Positions 28,523 through 38,174 of a DNA stretch of 64,000 bases are shown here, in pieces. The notes under the pieces were generated by a model. It had not been told where the DNA came from and searched no databases. It saw only the letters and a program-made list of their open reading frames with translations. How positions within the stretch are numbered: the stretch's first letter is position 1; each line of letters starts with the position of its first letter. This DNA is from Tritrichomonas musculus (Eukaryota > Parabasalia > Tritrichomonadida > Tritrichomonadidae), in assembly GCA_039105265.1 (NCBI GenBank), contig JAPFFF010000011.1, positions 310,001 through 374,000 of the forward strand, written 5' to 3'. The translations under genes were made by a program, and so were the position numbers.

Positions 28523-29007
28523 TTGTGTTGTTTATGTTTGATAAAAAAAAAGAAAAACAAAAATTATGTTTAATAAATGAAATTCAGAAATTTTTAGAAA
28601 TCATGTTTTTTTCATTTTTGATTTTTCAGAATTGAATTTTAAATATTAAAATCATAATTGAAATCATAATTGAAATCCTAGCTCAGTGGTATTTCATAAG
28701 TGCAAAGTTACATGGTTCGGAATATAGAAGGACCAACATTTTTTATTTTCAGATTTGGATTGTGAATTGTGATATAAAAATGAAAGAAAGAAATATGATA
28801 TAAAAAATGAAAAGAATTGTGAAATAAAAACTAAAAAAAAGAATTGTGAAATAAAAAATGAATTTTAATTACCGCATGAATTATTGAATTTTATGGCCGC
28901 ATGAATTATTGAATTTTATTGGCCTCATGAATTATTGAATTTTTTTTGGCCGCATGAAAATTGAATTTTATTGGCCTCATGAATTATTGAATTTTTTTAT
29001 GCGCAAT
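28523..29007. repeat. Spacer of element A with 25-27 bp tandem repeat
   Basis: Between the polymerase start and the terminal repeat is AT-rich spacer without a gene. From 28871 to about 28998 there are five tandem units close to GGCCGCATGAATTATTGAAT with T-rich tails. A second, poorer set of AAAGAATTGTGAAATAAAAA units precedes it at about 28775-28860. Element B has only about 70 bp at the equivalent place. Confidence 0.85.
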
Positions 29008-29303
29008 ACAGGTCCTAAAATCACCTACCTCAGATCAAATATTAAAACAGTATTGAAAACATATGTAAAGTTCAGAAATTTATCTCGCATATGTATTTCG
29101 ATTTTGAGTTCGATGATGTAAATTTCGATTTTGAAAACAAGTCTGAGTGTAATTTTTGAAAAATCACGCCTGTTGCAGATCATATATGAAAATGATATAA
29201 GAATTGTACCGAAAGTTTGACAGTTGTACTTTCACTAGGCGCGGGATGCAAAAAGGGGGGTTTTGGGACTTAGTCCTAAAATCACCCTTTTCATCATACT
29301 ACT
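29008..29303 (-). repeat. Right terminal repeat of element A
   Basis: It ends CATCATACTACT at 29303. As in B, an outer TAGTCCTAAAATCA (near 29273-29284) and an inner GGTCCTAAAATCACC (about 29011-29025) mark its two ends, about 260 bp apart, so the repeats of A and B are related in plan. The partner repeat is outside the window. The next six bases, TTAATT, would be the target duplication. Confidence 0.7.
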
Positions 29304-29613
29304 TTAATTATTACCTTATTCACAAAAAAATTGAGAGTTTTTAATTCAAATTTTCTATGAGTCTTCAGAAAGTAGAACGATAAGTAGGGACAAATTATTT
29401 TTTTAAAAATACCATATCTTTCAATTTTGAGAAGATGAAAATAAAAAAAAAGAATATAAAAAAGTTATTTATTCAGGAAAAATGCATTTTAAATAGCTTT
29501 GGGAGCCTTTCATGCCATTATAACTTAAAAAAAATATTTCGCTTTATTCAAATTTGAGAGGACGATAAGAAGGGACAAATTAAAAAACTTAGTTTAAATT
29601 ATCTTTACAAAAT
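29304..29613. other. AT-rich spacer with a degenerate repeat
   Basis: No gene is seen. The phrase ACGATAAGTAGGGACAAATT (about 29369-29388) recurs as ACGATAAGAAGGGACAAATT (about 29562-29581), each preceded by a TTCAAATTT-like stretch, so this is a diverged direct repeat of about 40 bp spaced about 190 bp. Confidence 0.6.
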
Positions 29614-30983
29614 TTGAATAAAATAGATTTTATATTTGACGATTTTAAAAAAACGTATTTTGAAAATTATCCAAACATAATAAATTGTTCGCTGGCAATC
29701 GACCAGACAATTGGAATTAAAAATCCAATGCTTTGTCACAACCACCGCAAAAACAATTACCTTTGTGTATACTTTCTACAACCTATTAATAATTTTTATC
29801 CATCAATGCCAATATATATAGAATTCAATTTAAATGGTCGTATGAATAAAAAACAATTCAAAATTTTAAAATAATTTGTGAAAAAGCCAAAAAAACGGTT
29901 TTTTAATAAGATATATTTGTACTGACGCCGATACACCAACTAATCTTTGGCATGAAAATAATTTAAATAATAAATATAATCCCTTAACACAAACATTATT
30001 TGATGCAATTGACAACATCCCGATACCTTCATTTTCAACTGATTTCCTTCATGCTTTGAAGAGTCAGAAAAAACGGTTTTTCAGATGCGATTTATATTTA
30101 AATGTAAGCTCTCAAAAAGTGAATAAATATAACGTAAGAATGTATTTGACAAGAACATTAGGCAAAAATAAAGTATTCAATGATGAGAGCTTACAAAGCA
30201 GTTTCAAAGATGCATATGCTTTGGATTTTTTCTGTCCCAAAGTTCTTTTTAAGTCTTTATGTCAAAAGGAAACGGTTCCTTTTGCTTATTATATACTTCC
30301 ATTTACCTTTTGGTATATGGCCCATAAGTCAATTGATGCCAGAAGAAACGATCGATTGAATCTTTTAAATGTAGCCTATTCAATTTTTCAATATGAGCTT
30401 CAAAATTTCCCAGAAAAAAATTCAATAGAACAATTTTCAACAAAAAAAAAAAAATACGTTAAAATTATCTTTTTATAGAAAAATAGATTTAATTAGATAT
30501 TTGAATAGCATTGTATATTTAGCAGATTCAATCAAAAATAGTACTGAAAATGTGGGAACTGAAAGGACCTCATCTCATGGAGAGGAGAATTTCTTTGGAA
30601 ATACCAGAGAAGATCTTAACAATTCTATTGATGCTGACCTTTTCTTGAGCGTTGTTGCCCGTAAAATAATCAAAAAAAAATTTTTATTTAAAAATCATAT
30701 TATTAAAAATAAAACTTATAATGAAAAAATTAAAAACATCGCTGGAGTTCCAACATTAACAAATATTGAGGATATTGAAATCGATTCAGTTAAAATAATC
30801 AAAGAATGTTTTTACATCAGAAAATTTGTTACAAATAAAATCAAAACTTTTTCAGAAGAAGAAATACCAGAAATCATTTTAATTATAAGACTTTTAAATG
30901 ACAAACCATATCTTCCAAGTGAAAAATCATTCTTTTCATCAAAAAATGAAAGTTATACATCAGGAGCTCAACTTTTATATTGA
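29614..30983 (+). pseudogene. Decayed coding region, unknown family
   Basis: Three plus-strand reading-frame pieces in close order show protein-like composition: a 5' piece from 29614 (CSLAIDQTIGIKNPML), a middle piece up to 30478 that is open from well before 30056 (CTDADTPTNLWHENN, YYILPFTFWYMAHKSID), and a 3' piece to 30983 (EDIEIDSVKIIKECFYIRKF). They look like remains of one gene, probably a mobile-element or lineage-specific repeat gene of the host. I recognise no motif. A neighbouring inverted-repeat terminus at 31430 may belong to the same unit, but this is only a guess. Confidence 0.45.
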
Positions 30984-31329
30984 TTTAAACATGATCAAAA
31001 ATAAGAGATACTTTTCTCAACCAAATGAAATATAATTTTTTTATTAAAAATAAATATTTAATTTTTGCATTTTAAATTGCTTTCTTTTTATATATTTCAT
31101 GAGATAATTATAAATCAATATCAAATTTATATTTTCAATTAAAATAAAAAATAAACTTATCAATTTTTTTTTATTCTTTTCAAAAAAACAAAATATGTTT
31201 TTTTTTTCATATTGAACGTCAGTTTAATCATTATATTTAGAGAATATTCTTATTTCCTACCGTTTTATAATATATAACAATATATAAAGTTATCTTGCAT
31301 TTTTCATACCTGACTATGCTCTTATAAAA
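30984..31329. other. AT-rich spacer, nothing recognised
   Basis: The stretch is very AT-rich with homopolymer runs. I see no gene, RNA or repeat that I can support. Confidence 0.6.
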
Positions 31330-31430
31330 TTTTTATGATAAAAATATTTTTTTTATATATAACATGTCGTTTAGTTTAATAAAGTGTCAAAAAATTTTGC
31401 GGTTTCTAAACGTACTAGATTTGTACCTTA
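31330..31430 (+). repeat. Solo terminus of the AAGGTACAAATC inverted-repeat family
   Basis: About 100 bp match the right end of the small element at 32162-32405: both contain ACATGTC, then TGTCAAAAAA, then TTGCGGTT, CTAAACGTACT and GATTTGTACCTTA. No matching left terminus was found upstream, so this is a partial copy or the end of a larger unit. Confidence 0.7.
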
Positions 31431-32161
31431 AAAAATATATTTTTTGACACATCTTCGGAGGTTGACCCCCTATATCCAAAGGTATTTACACTCTTTTTCT
31501 TTGATTTTTTTTATAGGGAAAAGTATATTTGAATATGATGTACTTTTCTATAATAATAATGCATTTTTTATATCAATTGTTTGAAAGGTTTTGGAGCCTG
31601 AATATCAAACAGTTGCCGAAATTTATATATTCAATTAGTTTTGCATATAAAAATGTTTTATTATATGAAATTGCTCATGCAAAACCAAATAAATGAGTTC
31701 GATTTTTCAATCATCTTTTTTCAAAAATGATTAAACCTCAAACTTTAATATTTAATTTCATTTTTAATATTTCAATAAAGATATATTCCGGATTTTTTCA
31801 CATTATCTTAATTTCTAGCTAGTGTTTATCAGAATTGTCGGTTAGTTTTCAAATTTGAATGCTTCCTTCAATTTCTTTTCAATTTTTTGAGGCAAACTTG
31901 CATGGTAGTCGTTTCTCGTGCACTGAAGGATTTCAGAATTTCTAACCTATAAATGCGTATTCCTTTGCAAGCTCAGAATACGATTTTATATCCAGTTTTT
32001 TTGTTTTCTAATTAAAAAAAGATATCCATCTGATATTACCAATACTCATTGCCAACCTAAATATCAGAACTTGATATATGTATTCAAAGAATTGTTATGA
32101 AATTCACTTTTCGAAAAACAATTCATATATTTTCTACTATGGATATTTAAAAAAATTCCTT
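31431..32161. other. AT-rich spacer, nothing recognised
   Basis: AT-rich sequence without a supportable gene lies between two copies of the AAGGTACAAATC terminus. A GC-containing phrase (CATCTTCGGAGGTTGACCCCCTA, about 31451-31473) stands out, but I cannot assign it. Confidence 0.5.
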
Positions 32162-32405
32162 AAGGTACAAATCCAGTACGTTATTTTTTGAACTGGAGAA
32201 CGTTTATTATTTGAATAGTTGCATATCTCTGAAAAAGTTTAAATTGACTAGGTTTGTTTTTGACACTTATTTTACAATTTAAATAAACATTATGACATGT
32301 TATATGAAATGGATGAAAATAATCGTTTTTTATTTAACATGTCATTTTATTCTTTGAGAATGTCAAAAAAAATTGCGGTTACTAAACGTACTGGATTTGT
32401 ACCTT
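32162..32405. mobile_element. 244-bp TA-flanked miniature inverted-repeat element
   Basis: The left end AAGGTACAAATCCAGTACGT (32162) and the right end ACGTACTGGATTTGTACCTT (ending 32405) are perfect inverses over 20 bp. Moving the border one base inward gives TA on both sides, as Tc1/mariner elements leave. It has no coding capacity. A second copy of its right end is at 31330-31430. Confidence 0.8.
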
Positions 32406-33629
32406 AATAAAAATTATTTTTTTTTTCTATTTCTTCTTTTACTGATTTAATCGTTTGTCTTAATTCTTGAATTTCGATTAGGGAAATTACAAATGCCCCT
32501 ACTTTAACGGTCATTTTTAACGGCTATTAAATCTGTGAGGTGAAGTAGGGACATTTGTCGCTGCTCCATTTGTCCCTACTTTAACGGTCATTAATAACGG
32601 TCAAACATATAGAAAATCTTTTTTTATTTTTATAAATGAGGTTACAAATATCCTTACTCATTGCATAAGAAAATATGAATTATTTATTTAATATATTTTA
32701 TTTAAAATAGTATTAAAATGAATAAATCTTTATTTTTAGTGCTTTTTACAATAAAAAATTATAATTTTGTTAAAAAATCGCAATTTTCAAAGGCAAAAAT
32801 ATTTGATAAACCTAAAAAATATGATCAAAAACTTAAAAAGACAAAAGTAGAATTAGTTCTTTGCATAATATAATAGATTCTTCTAATAAAATTCAAACTG
32901 AATATCTTATAATATTCGATTACTTTTTAGTAAAGATCGAAGTAATTTTCAAATTTTAAAGCATTTCCTTACATATATTTGATAAATATGTAATTATGTA
33001 ATTAAAAAATCATTTGATAAAAAGAAATTACTTTGTTTTAGCAATGATGAAAAAAAAAAATATTTTTATTAAAAAATCCATGACCACCTATTCACACTTT
33101 TTTCAAGAAAATTTGAAATAGATGCATTCAACTTTTTTGACCATGAAAACATCAAACAAAACTATTTATAAGAACTTCACATGCTATTAAACTTAAAAAT
33201 ATTTTTATAAATGCAGATAAAGAAATTACTAATAATATTATTTCCTAATATAGAAGAATATTTTGTTTTAATTTAAATAAATATCTTTTGTATAATGTTA
33301 ACGTTAACATTTCGACTAATTTATTAAGTTTTTTTTTGGATAAATCATATTCTAATTTTTATCTGAATTTTCAGTTTTTTTGAATTCGTCTTATAAACAT
33401 TTTTGTAACCTAGCATTGTTAAAACATTTTATGCGTAATTTATCATAAAATTCACATCTCTCGTTGTTTTTACAGGTAAATATATACTATAACCGTTAAA
33501 AATGACCGTTAAAGTAGGGACATTGGTCGCTGCCCTTTCGATTAAACATTCAAATATTGTTTTTTCTTCTTCAGATTCAAATATTGGTTCAAATATTGGT
33601 TTAAAGTCCGGGACAAATGCACTTTTCAT
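32406..33629 (-). pseudogene. Small coiled-coil reading frame split by a MULE-like element
   Basis: A minus-strand frame starts at ATG 33629 (MKSAFVPDFKPIFEPIFESE) and runs to the target duplication at 33544. The sequence on the other side of the 1055-bp insertion continues at 32480 with a Glu/Lys/Ile-rich helical segment to near the TA-flanked element at 32405. The target duplication bases are coding on both sides. It may be a small host gene or part of an older repeat. The product is unknown and would be acidic and helical. The insertion makes it non-functional in this form. Confidence 0.5.
32481..33535. mobile_element. MULE-like non-autonomous DNA transposon, 1055 bp
   Basis: The terminal inverted repeats are 43 bp long, start GGG, and share CCTACTTTAACGGTCATTTT exactly; the outermost bases differ somewhat. 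The element is flanked on both sides by TTTCGATTA (32472-32480 and 33536-33544), a 9-bp target duplication typical of Mutator-like elements, which are known in trichomonads. The interior has no transposase. Near 32540-32605 a second right-end-like and left-end-like sequence meet (GTAGGGACATTTGTC and ATTTGTCCCTACTTTAACGG), so part of another copy is nested or tandem inside the left end. Confidence 0.88.
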
Positions 33630-35676
33630 GGACTTTTTGTGGACTCGGGACTTGGCGTGGACCTAACAAACCTTGTCAATTTATTTTTATTTTATATCTC
33701 AAAAAAGAACTCATTTTATGCATATATTTTATAGTTTATTTGTTTATTTAATTTTTTTTGTTTATTTAAGGGTGTTGAATACCTGAAGTTTTCGGTACTT
33801 GCACAAAAAATTCATCTGTTATAATGGAATATTATTTTAAATGATTTTTTATTTATGTATTTTAAAAATAATATTTATATAATAATTTAAAAATAATAGG
33901 ATATCGTTGATTTGTTTTTTTGAAAGAAATTCTATAGATTTTCACAAAAAAATTCTATTAATCTCTATGAATTTTTTGAGTGAACAATAATAGTGGGTTA
34001 TAAAATAGAAAGAAAAAGCGAATTTATCATTTTATTATTAATTATGACATTATATGATTCATTTTGAAGCTTGATATTATATTATTTTAATAATTTAATG
34101 AAGTTTATAATAAAAGGATTATTTTGATCATATCTGAATTTTTTAACAATATATAAGTTTTATATATATATAAAAGTATTTTATAATCCGATTACTTCTT
34201 TTTTTTTGTTTATGAAAAGAATTTGATAGATTTTTGAAATTTTTTTGATTTGTGATTTTTTTTTTCACTTCCAAAATATCAATTTTTTATATACGATTGC
34301 AATTTTTCAAATAACTCATCATTAGTTTTAGCAGTGTTGTTTATATTATCATTAGATGCCCGTTAAAACTTATTTTTACTTAAAATGATTAGTGACATAC
34401 ATCTGCAAATAGCTCGTTGTATAGAGAAAACTTGAAAAAGTATGTACTTATTCAATATAAGGAAATATAGTTTGATAAAATAAGTGTGGTATCATCAGTC
34501 ATTTGGCTTTATTTTAATGTTAAGATTTTTTAAAAATCGTTGATATAAATAAGTGATAATATTTTGATTTTTTAAAAATGGCACATTTAATTATGCATTA
34601 AACAAAAATATATGCTATATATTGCATTTTTCTTTATTTGTTGGTATATTTATTATATAAAAAAAAATTGTAGTTGTCCAAAGATAAAAATCAAAAAATT
34701 AAATAGTAGAGTATACTTATTTTGAATGCATTTTATTATAAATTTGTTAATGAAATACGTTATCATCTGAAAAATTCATAATAAAAACGAATTTATTTGA
34801 ATTTTTCATGAAAAAGCAAGCACGACATTTAAATCATTTATGATCATAATTTTGATTCTACACTAATTAGAGATCTGTGCCCAAATAAATTATCTCCAAT
34901 TATAATGAAAGAGATAATCAATGATGAAGAAATCAGTCATCAAAACTCATTGAGCAGGAACACGTTCAATGAAAGAAGGAGAAATGAAACCAAAAATGAC
35001 GAAAAATCTAACGTATATTATAATATTACTTATAAAGTAATATAAAAATTCGTATAAAAGGTGCTTTTTTGATGACACTTTTCAAATTCTGATAAGATCA
35101 ATAAAAATTAAATTTCTTGAATCATTAAATCTAAGACCCTATTTTGTTTTTATCTAAAAATGACGAAATTCGCTATATAAACACGATAACTAAAAGGAAT
35201 GGTTAAAATCAATTTATTGGTTTGTAATTATTAATAGAAACATAGCAAAGTTGATTTAAGAAAGTCAGGGTATTGATTTATGAACGCTACTAAAAGCGAA
35301 AATATAATTTTTCATTAACTAAAACACATCTTGTATTTAAAAATTTAAAAATATTGATATTTCATATTTTTCAGATCAAAAGTCTCTCTCAAAAAATTCA
35401 AAGAAAATAATAGAATTTTTTTGCAAATATATATAGAATTCCTTTCAAAAATCAGAAATTAAAAATATCTTTTTATTTTTTTGGTATACTCTAATTATTT
35501 TACATAAAATATTAAATTAAAAAATCAATTCAATTTATTTATTATTATCAACTTCATATATTTATTATTGGCTTTAAAAACATCAAGTATACAACACCCT
35601 TAAATAGAAAAGTAGTAACTAATATGAGTAAATTATATTTGAATGTTTTTAATCATGAAAAAAAATGTCATAAACA
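33630..35676. other. AT-rich spacer, no gene recognised
   Basis: Two kilobases of extremely AT-rich sequence with long A and T runs. I found no supportable gene, RNA or strong repeat. It probably represents host intergenic DNA. Confidence 0.6.
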
Positions 35677-35869
35677 ATTGAAAGAATTTTGGAAATCCTG
35701 GCAGATGGACCAGATTATTTCTGAGAAATAATATTTCGATCATTTATTTTGTGAATAAAAAAAATGCTAAAAATATTGAAAGAATTTTGGAAGTCCTGGC
35801 AGATGGACCAGTGTATTTCAGAGAAATTATAAATAATTTTTATTTTGTGAATAAATAAAAAAAAGCTAA
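35677..35869 (+). repeat. Tandem duplication of about 95 bp abutting element D1
   Basis: Two units start ATTGAAAGAATTTTGGAAAT and ATTGAAAGAATTTTGGAAGT. Both contain TCCTGGCAGATGGACCAG and TTTATTTTGTGAATAAA and end in an A-run with GCTAA. The second unit ends exactly where element D1 begins with AGTAGT at 35870. Confidence 0.85.
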
Positions 35870-35879
35870 AGTAGTATAT

Positions 35880-35929
35880 ACTAGTCGGTTTCCGGTGGGG
35901 TTAGCACCCACACCGTCAACACGACTAGT
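35880..35929 (+). repeat. Terminal hairpin in the D1 end
   Basis: The outer arms ACTAGTCG and CGACTAGT are perfect inverses. The inner arms CGGTGGGG and CCCACACCG pair with one mismatch around the loop TTAGCA. The structure begins 10 bp from the AGTAGT terminus. It may be part of the replication origin or a processing or recognition site for the terminal protein or integrase; this is inference. Confidence 0.8.
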
Positions 35930-36030
35930 TAAAAAAGAAAAGAAAAGAAAAATAAAAAAAAGAAAAGAAAAAAAAAATTCTTCTTCTTCTTTTCATGTTA
36001 TCCCACCCACCCACCTCAACGCCTACCATT

Positions 36031-36090
36031 TATGAAACGGCACAGGTACCCCACCCCACAACCGCCCATCTATGAAACGGCACAGGTACC
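36031..36090 (+). repeat. Direct repeat TATGAAACGGCACAGGTACC, 40-bp period
   Basis: Two exact 20-bp copies at 36031-36050 and 36071-36090 lie in the leader of the first D1 gene, within a C-rich stretch that contrasts with the AT-rich flanks. Possible binding sites for a regulator or replication protein. Confidence 0.85.
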
Positions 36091-36129
36091 AGCCCCGAGA
36101 ATCTCGTACCTATTTCTTTCTATATGTAA

Positions 36130-36600
36130 ATGTCATTTGTGCCACTCAAAGGCTTTACTAACGACTATGAGATACTGAATAGGTACCCCTTTACTATAAG
36201 ACGTAAGAGTAATCATTTTATATGCAAAGATGCAAAACATATAAAGGGGTATATACGTGTATGTCTAAATGGCAACTACTACTTGAAACATGTACTTATA
36301 GCAAGACAGTTCATACCTAATGATGACCCACAACATAAAATAGAGGTAGACCATATCAATAGGAATAGGGCTGACTACCATCTAAGCAACTTAAGATGGG
36401 TAACCCCAACTGATAGTAACTATAACAGGGATATGCCCAAAATTAAATGCGAGGGCAGATTAGATATTTGGTACTCTAAGAACTCAAAGGCAAAATGTTC
36501 TATTTGGTCGATAAATTCCAAATCACCATCTTTCATCATTACACCAAGAAATTCAGGTTCGAAATACTCAGCAGCTAACTCTTTTATCTTAATAAATTAA
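36130..36600 (+). CDS. HNH endonuclease, homing type (D1)
   Basis: This 156-residue protein has the HNH signature KHVLIARQFIPNDDPQHKIE then VDHINRNRADYHLSNLRWVTP at about residues 53-92. It is closely related to the nuclease of element B (9045-9632), including the opening FVPLKGFTNDYEILNRYPFTI. The C-terminal part is Ser/Lys-rich and differs. It is the first gene inside the D1 terminus. Such nucleases are accessory and mobile and can promote spread into related elements. Confidence 0.85.
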   Translation: MSFVPLKGFTNDYEILNRYPFTIRRKSNHFICKDAKHIKGYIRVCLNGNYYLKHVLIARQFIPNDDPQHKIEVDHINRNRADYHLSNLRWVTPTDSNYNRDMPKIKCEGRLDIWYSKNSKAKCSIWSINSKSPSFIITPRNSGSKYSAANSFILIN

Positions 36601-36771
36601 AATATTACATACTCCCTCATTAGTCTCACATCTATATTCATAGAGGTTAGATACTATTTTATAGAGGATATATATACGCTCTTTTATGGTCATGTAATAA
36701 GCCATTTATACAGAAATAAAAAAATGAAATGAACAATAGAAAAATATTTAGTCATTTCACTTTTTTCTTTG

Positions 36772-37011
36772 ATGAATCTCGATAAGAAGATACGATTGAC
36801 CACTGAAATGCTCAACGCTAAAATCATGGATGAAAAGCAAAAGCTTGAAACTTACTTGTTGCTCCAAATTGATCAACTCAACCAACGACTTGATGAGGTT
36901 CTTAATAGGGTCAACCTGCTATCCTTAAAACTCGATTCTGTCATTGATGACCTTGCAAATATGAAGGTCAACGTTGATGATATCAACAGCAGCTTTGATA
37001 ACCTTCATTAA
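36772..37011 (+). CDS. Small coiled-coil protein (D1)
   Basis: This 79-residue protein starts at ATG 36772 (MNLDKKIRLTTEML). It is almost wholly helical with a clear heptad pattern (LLQIDQLNQRLDEVLNRVNLLSLKLDSVIDDL). No family recognised. Small coiled-coil proteins recur in D2, B and C near structural or integrase genes. It could be a fiber-like or scaffolding component; not provable here. Confidence 0.65.
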   Translation: MNLDKKIRLTTEMLNAKIMDEKQKLETYLLLQIDQLNQRLDEVLNRVNLLSLKLDSVIDDLANMKVNVDDINSSFDNLH

Positions 37012-37052
37012 TAAACAACATCTTCTTCTTCTTTCTTTTATTTGATTTTTAA

Positions 37053-38165
37053 ATGACAAGTGATGTAGGTACACAAACTAAACCTAACAATAAAATACAA
37101 CTATTACAAGGTACTATTAAATTTCGACCTAAACTAGTTGATAGAGATGTTGCAAGATTAACAAGAGGTTTGGGTCAAACTATATGGAAGTTCTCTAATA
37201 ATCAAATAAATCTACAAAAATTATATGAGACATATTTAAATACTAGTATAGCTTTTAAAGACGTACTTGAATTTGCTAATAGACTCAAGAGAGAGAGACC
37301 AAGAGCAAAATTTACAGGTTGTGTATTTGCGATTAAGAAAAATCAAGATGATAAAGATGAACATGGGCATTACATAACAGTATTAAAGCCATATCAATAT
37401 ACTCTCCAAGAATCAGATCAAGGTATATTAACAGAGATAAAATTACATTATGATATTATCAACATAAGGATATCTCGAATGAAGACTGAGGAGGAAAAAC
37501 AAGCAGCTAGAGAACTGAGAGAGCAGATGAAAGAAAGAACATTGAAAAGTGGTAAGAAAGAATATAAAACTAGAGGTATTCAAACAGATGATATACCAGA
37601 ATTGGCTCCATTACCCAGACCTCCAACTTTAAATCGAAATGATTATCATCTTAACCTTAGGAAAATCGGTAGGAACCGACCCACAAATGTTGAGCCACCA
37701 ACAAGGGATCAAAATCAAAACAGAATTCAACTTTTACTTCAAAGTAGTACAAATTTAGACGAGGATGATAGACCTAAGAAAAAATCAAAACAACCTAAGA
37801 CAAAATCAAAACGACCTCGTTCACCTTCACCTCCACCTCCTCCTCCTTCTCATTCACCTTCACCTCCACCACCTCGTTCACCTCCACCTCCACCACCTCC
37901 TCCTCCTTCATCACCACCTCCACAGTTTCCATCATCACATACCTCTCGAGGTACTAGTCCTCCTCCAAGACAACCCCATATGACACCACAGAAGGCAGGA
38001 GAGTATACAGTAGACCAAGGACATAATAGGATTCATGATTGGAGGAGTTTAGTCAATGATGAAAATATAGAAGAAGATGTTATTGATGACTACCTGAAAC
38101 TTCTATATAACAAAGGAAAGAGATTGAATAAACAACCTGGTCAAAATGAGGCAGAGTTTGATTAA
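37053..38165 (+). CDS. Proline-rich protein with basic linker (D1)
   Basis: This 370-residue protein has a folded N-terminal part (to about residue 150), a charged helix, then a Lys/Arg-rich stretch (about 228-250) leading into a Ser-Pro and poly-Pro tract (about 250-300). It ends in a short acidic segment. The tract is partly encoded by CCTCCA-type triplets that drift easily. The protein is not recognised. The position just before a capsid-type protease suggests a virion precursor or core protein, but that is inference from order only. Confidence 0.65.
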   Translation: MTSDVGTQTKPNNKIQLLQGTIKFRPKLVDRDVARLTRGLGQTIWKFSNNQINLQKLYETYLNTSIAFKDVLEFANRLKRERPRAKFTGCVFAIKKNQDDKDEHGHYITVLKPYQYTLQESDQGILTEIKLHYDIINIRISRMKTEEEKQAARELREQMKERTLKSGKKEYKTRGIQTDDIPELAPLPRPPTLNRNDYHLNLRKIGRNRPTNVEPPTRDQNQNRIQLLLQSSTNLDEDDRPKKKSKQPKTKSKRPRSPSPPPPPPSHSPSPPPPRSPPPPPPPPPSSPPPQFPSSHTSRGTSPPPRQPHMTPQKAGEYTVDQGHNRIHDWRSLVNDENIEEDVIDDYLKLLYNKGKRLNKQPGQNEAEFD

Positions 38166-38174
38166 AAGAAAATA

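Larger units (their letters stand above)
1..29303. mobile_element. Element A: Polinton/Maverick, older, broken, host of element B
   Basis: This is a Polinton-type element whose left end lies before the window. Parts seen are a membrane microprotein, packaging ATPase, two conserved unknowns, a 110-residue conserved protein, a fiber-like protein, a small basic protein, integrase and polymerase B, closed by a terminal repeat ending in ACTACT at 29303. The right flank TTAATT (29304-29309) is the expected position of a 6-bp target duplication, but the left copy is outside the window. Bases 2662-20258 are not part of A but a later insertion (element B). A looks broken, with several breaks besides that insertion, and carries expanded tandem repeats that B lacks, so it is the older of the two. 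Confidence 0.85.

Noticed and set aside
29614-30983. Intact host gene
   Set aside because: The coding signal is in several pieces with no recognised domain; treated as a decayed region.
33429-33629. Stand-alone 66-residue gene
   Set aside because: Its 3' half lies inside the inverted repeat of the MULE-like element; it is the cut end of an interrupted frame.
35880-35929. Possible tRNA or other small structured RNA
   Set aside because: The 50-bp structure is a simple nested hairpin, too short for a tRNA and without its arms; its place at the element terminus explains it better.
37765-37983. His/Leu-rich reading frame
   Set aside because: It is the alternative frame of the proline-rich tract in the gene at 37053-38165.
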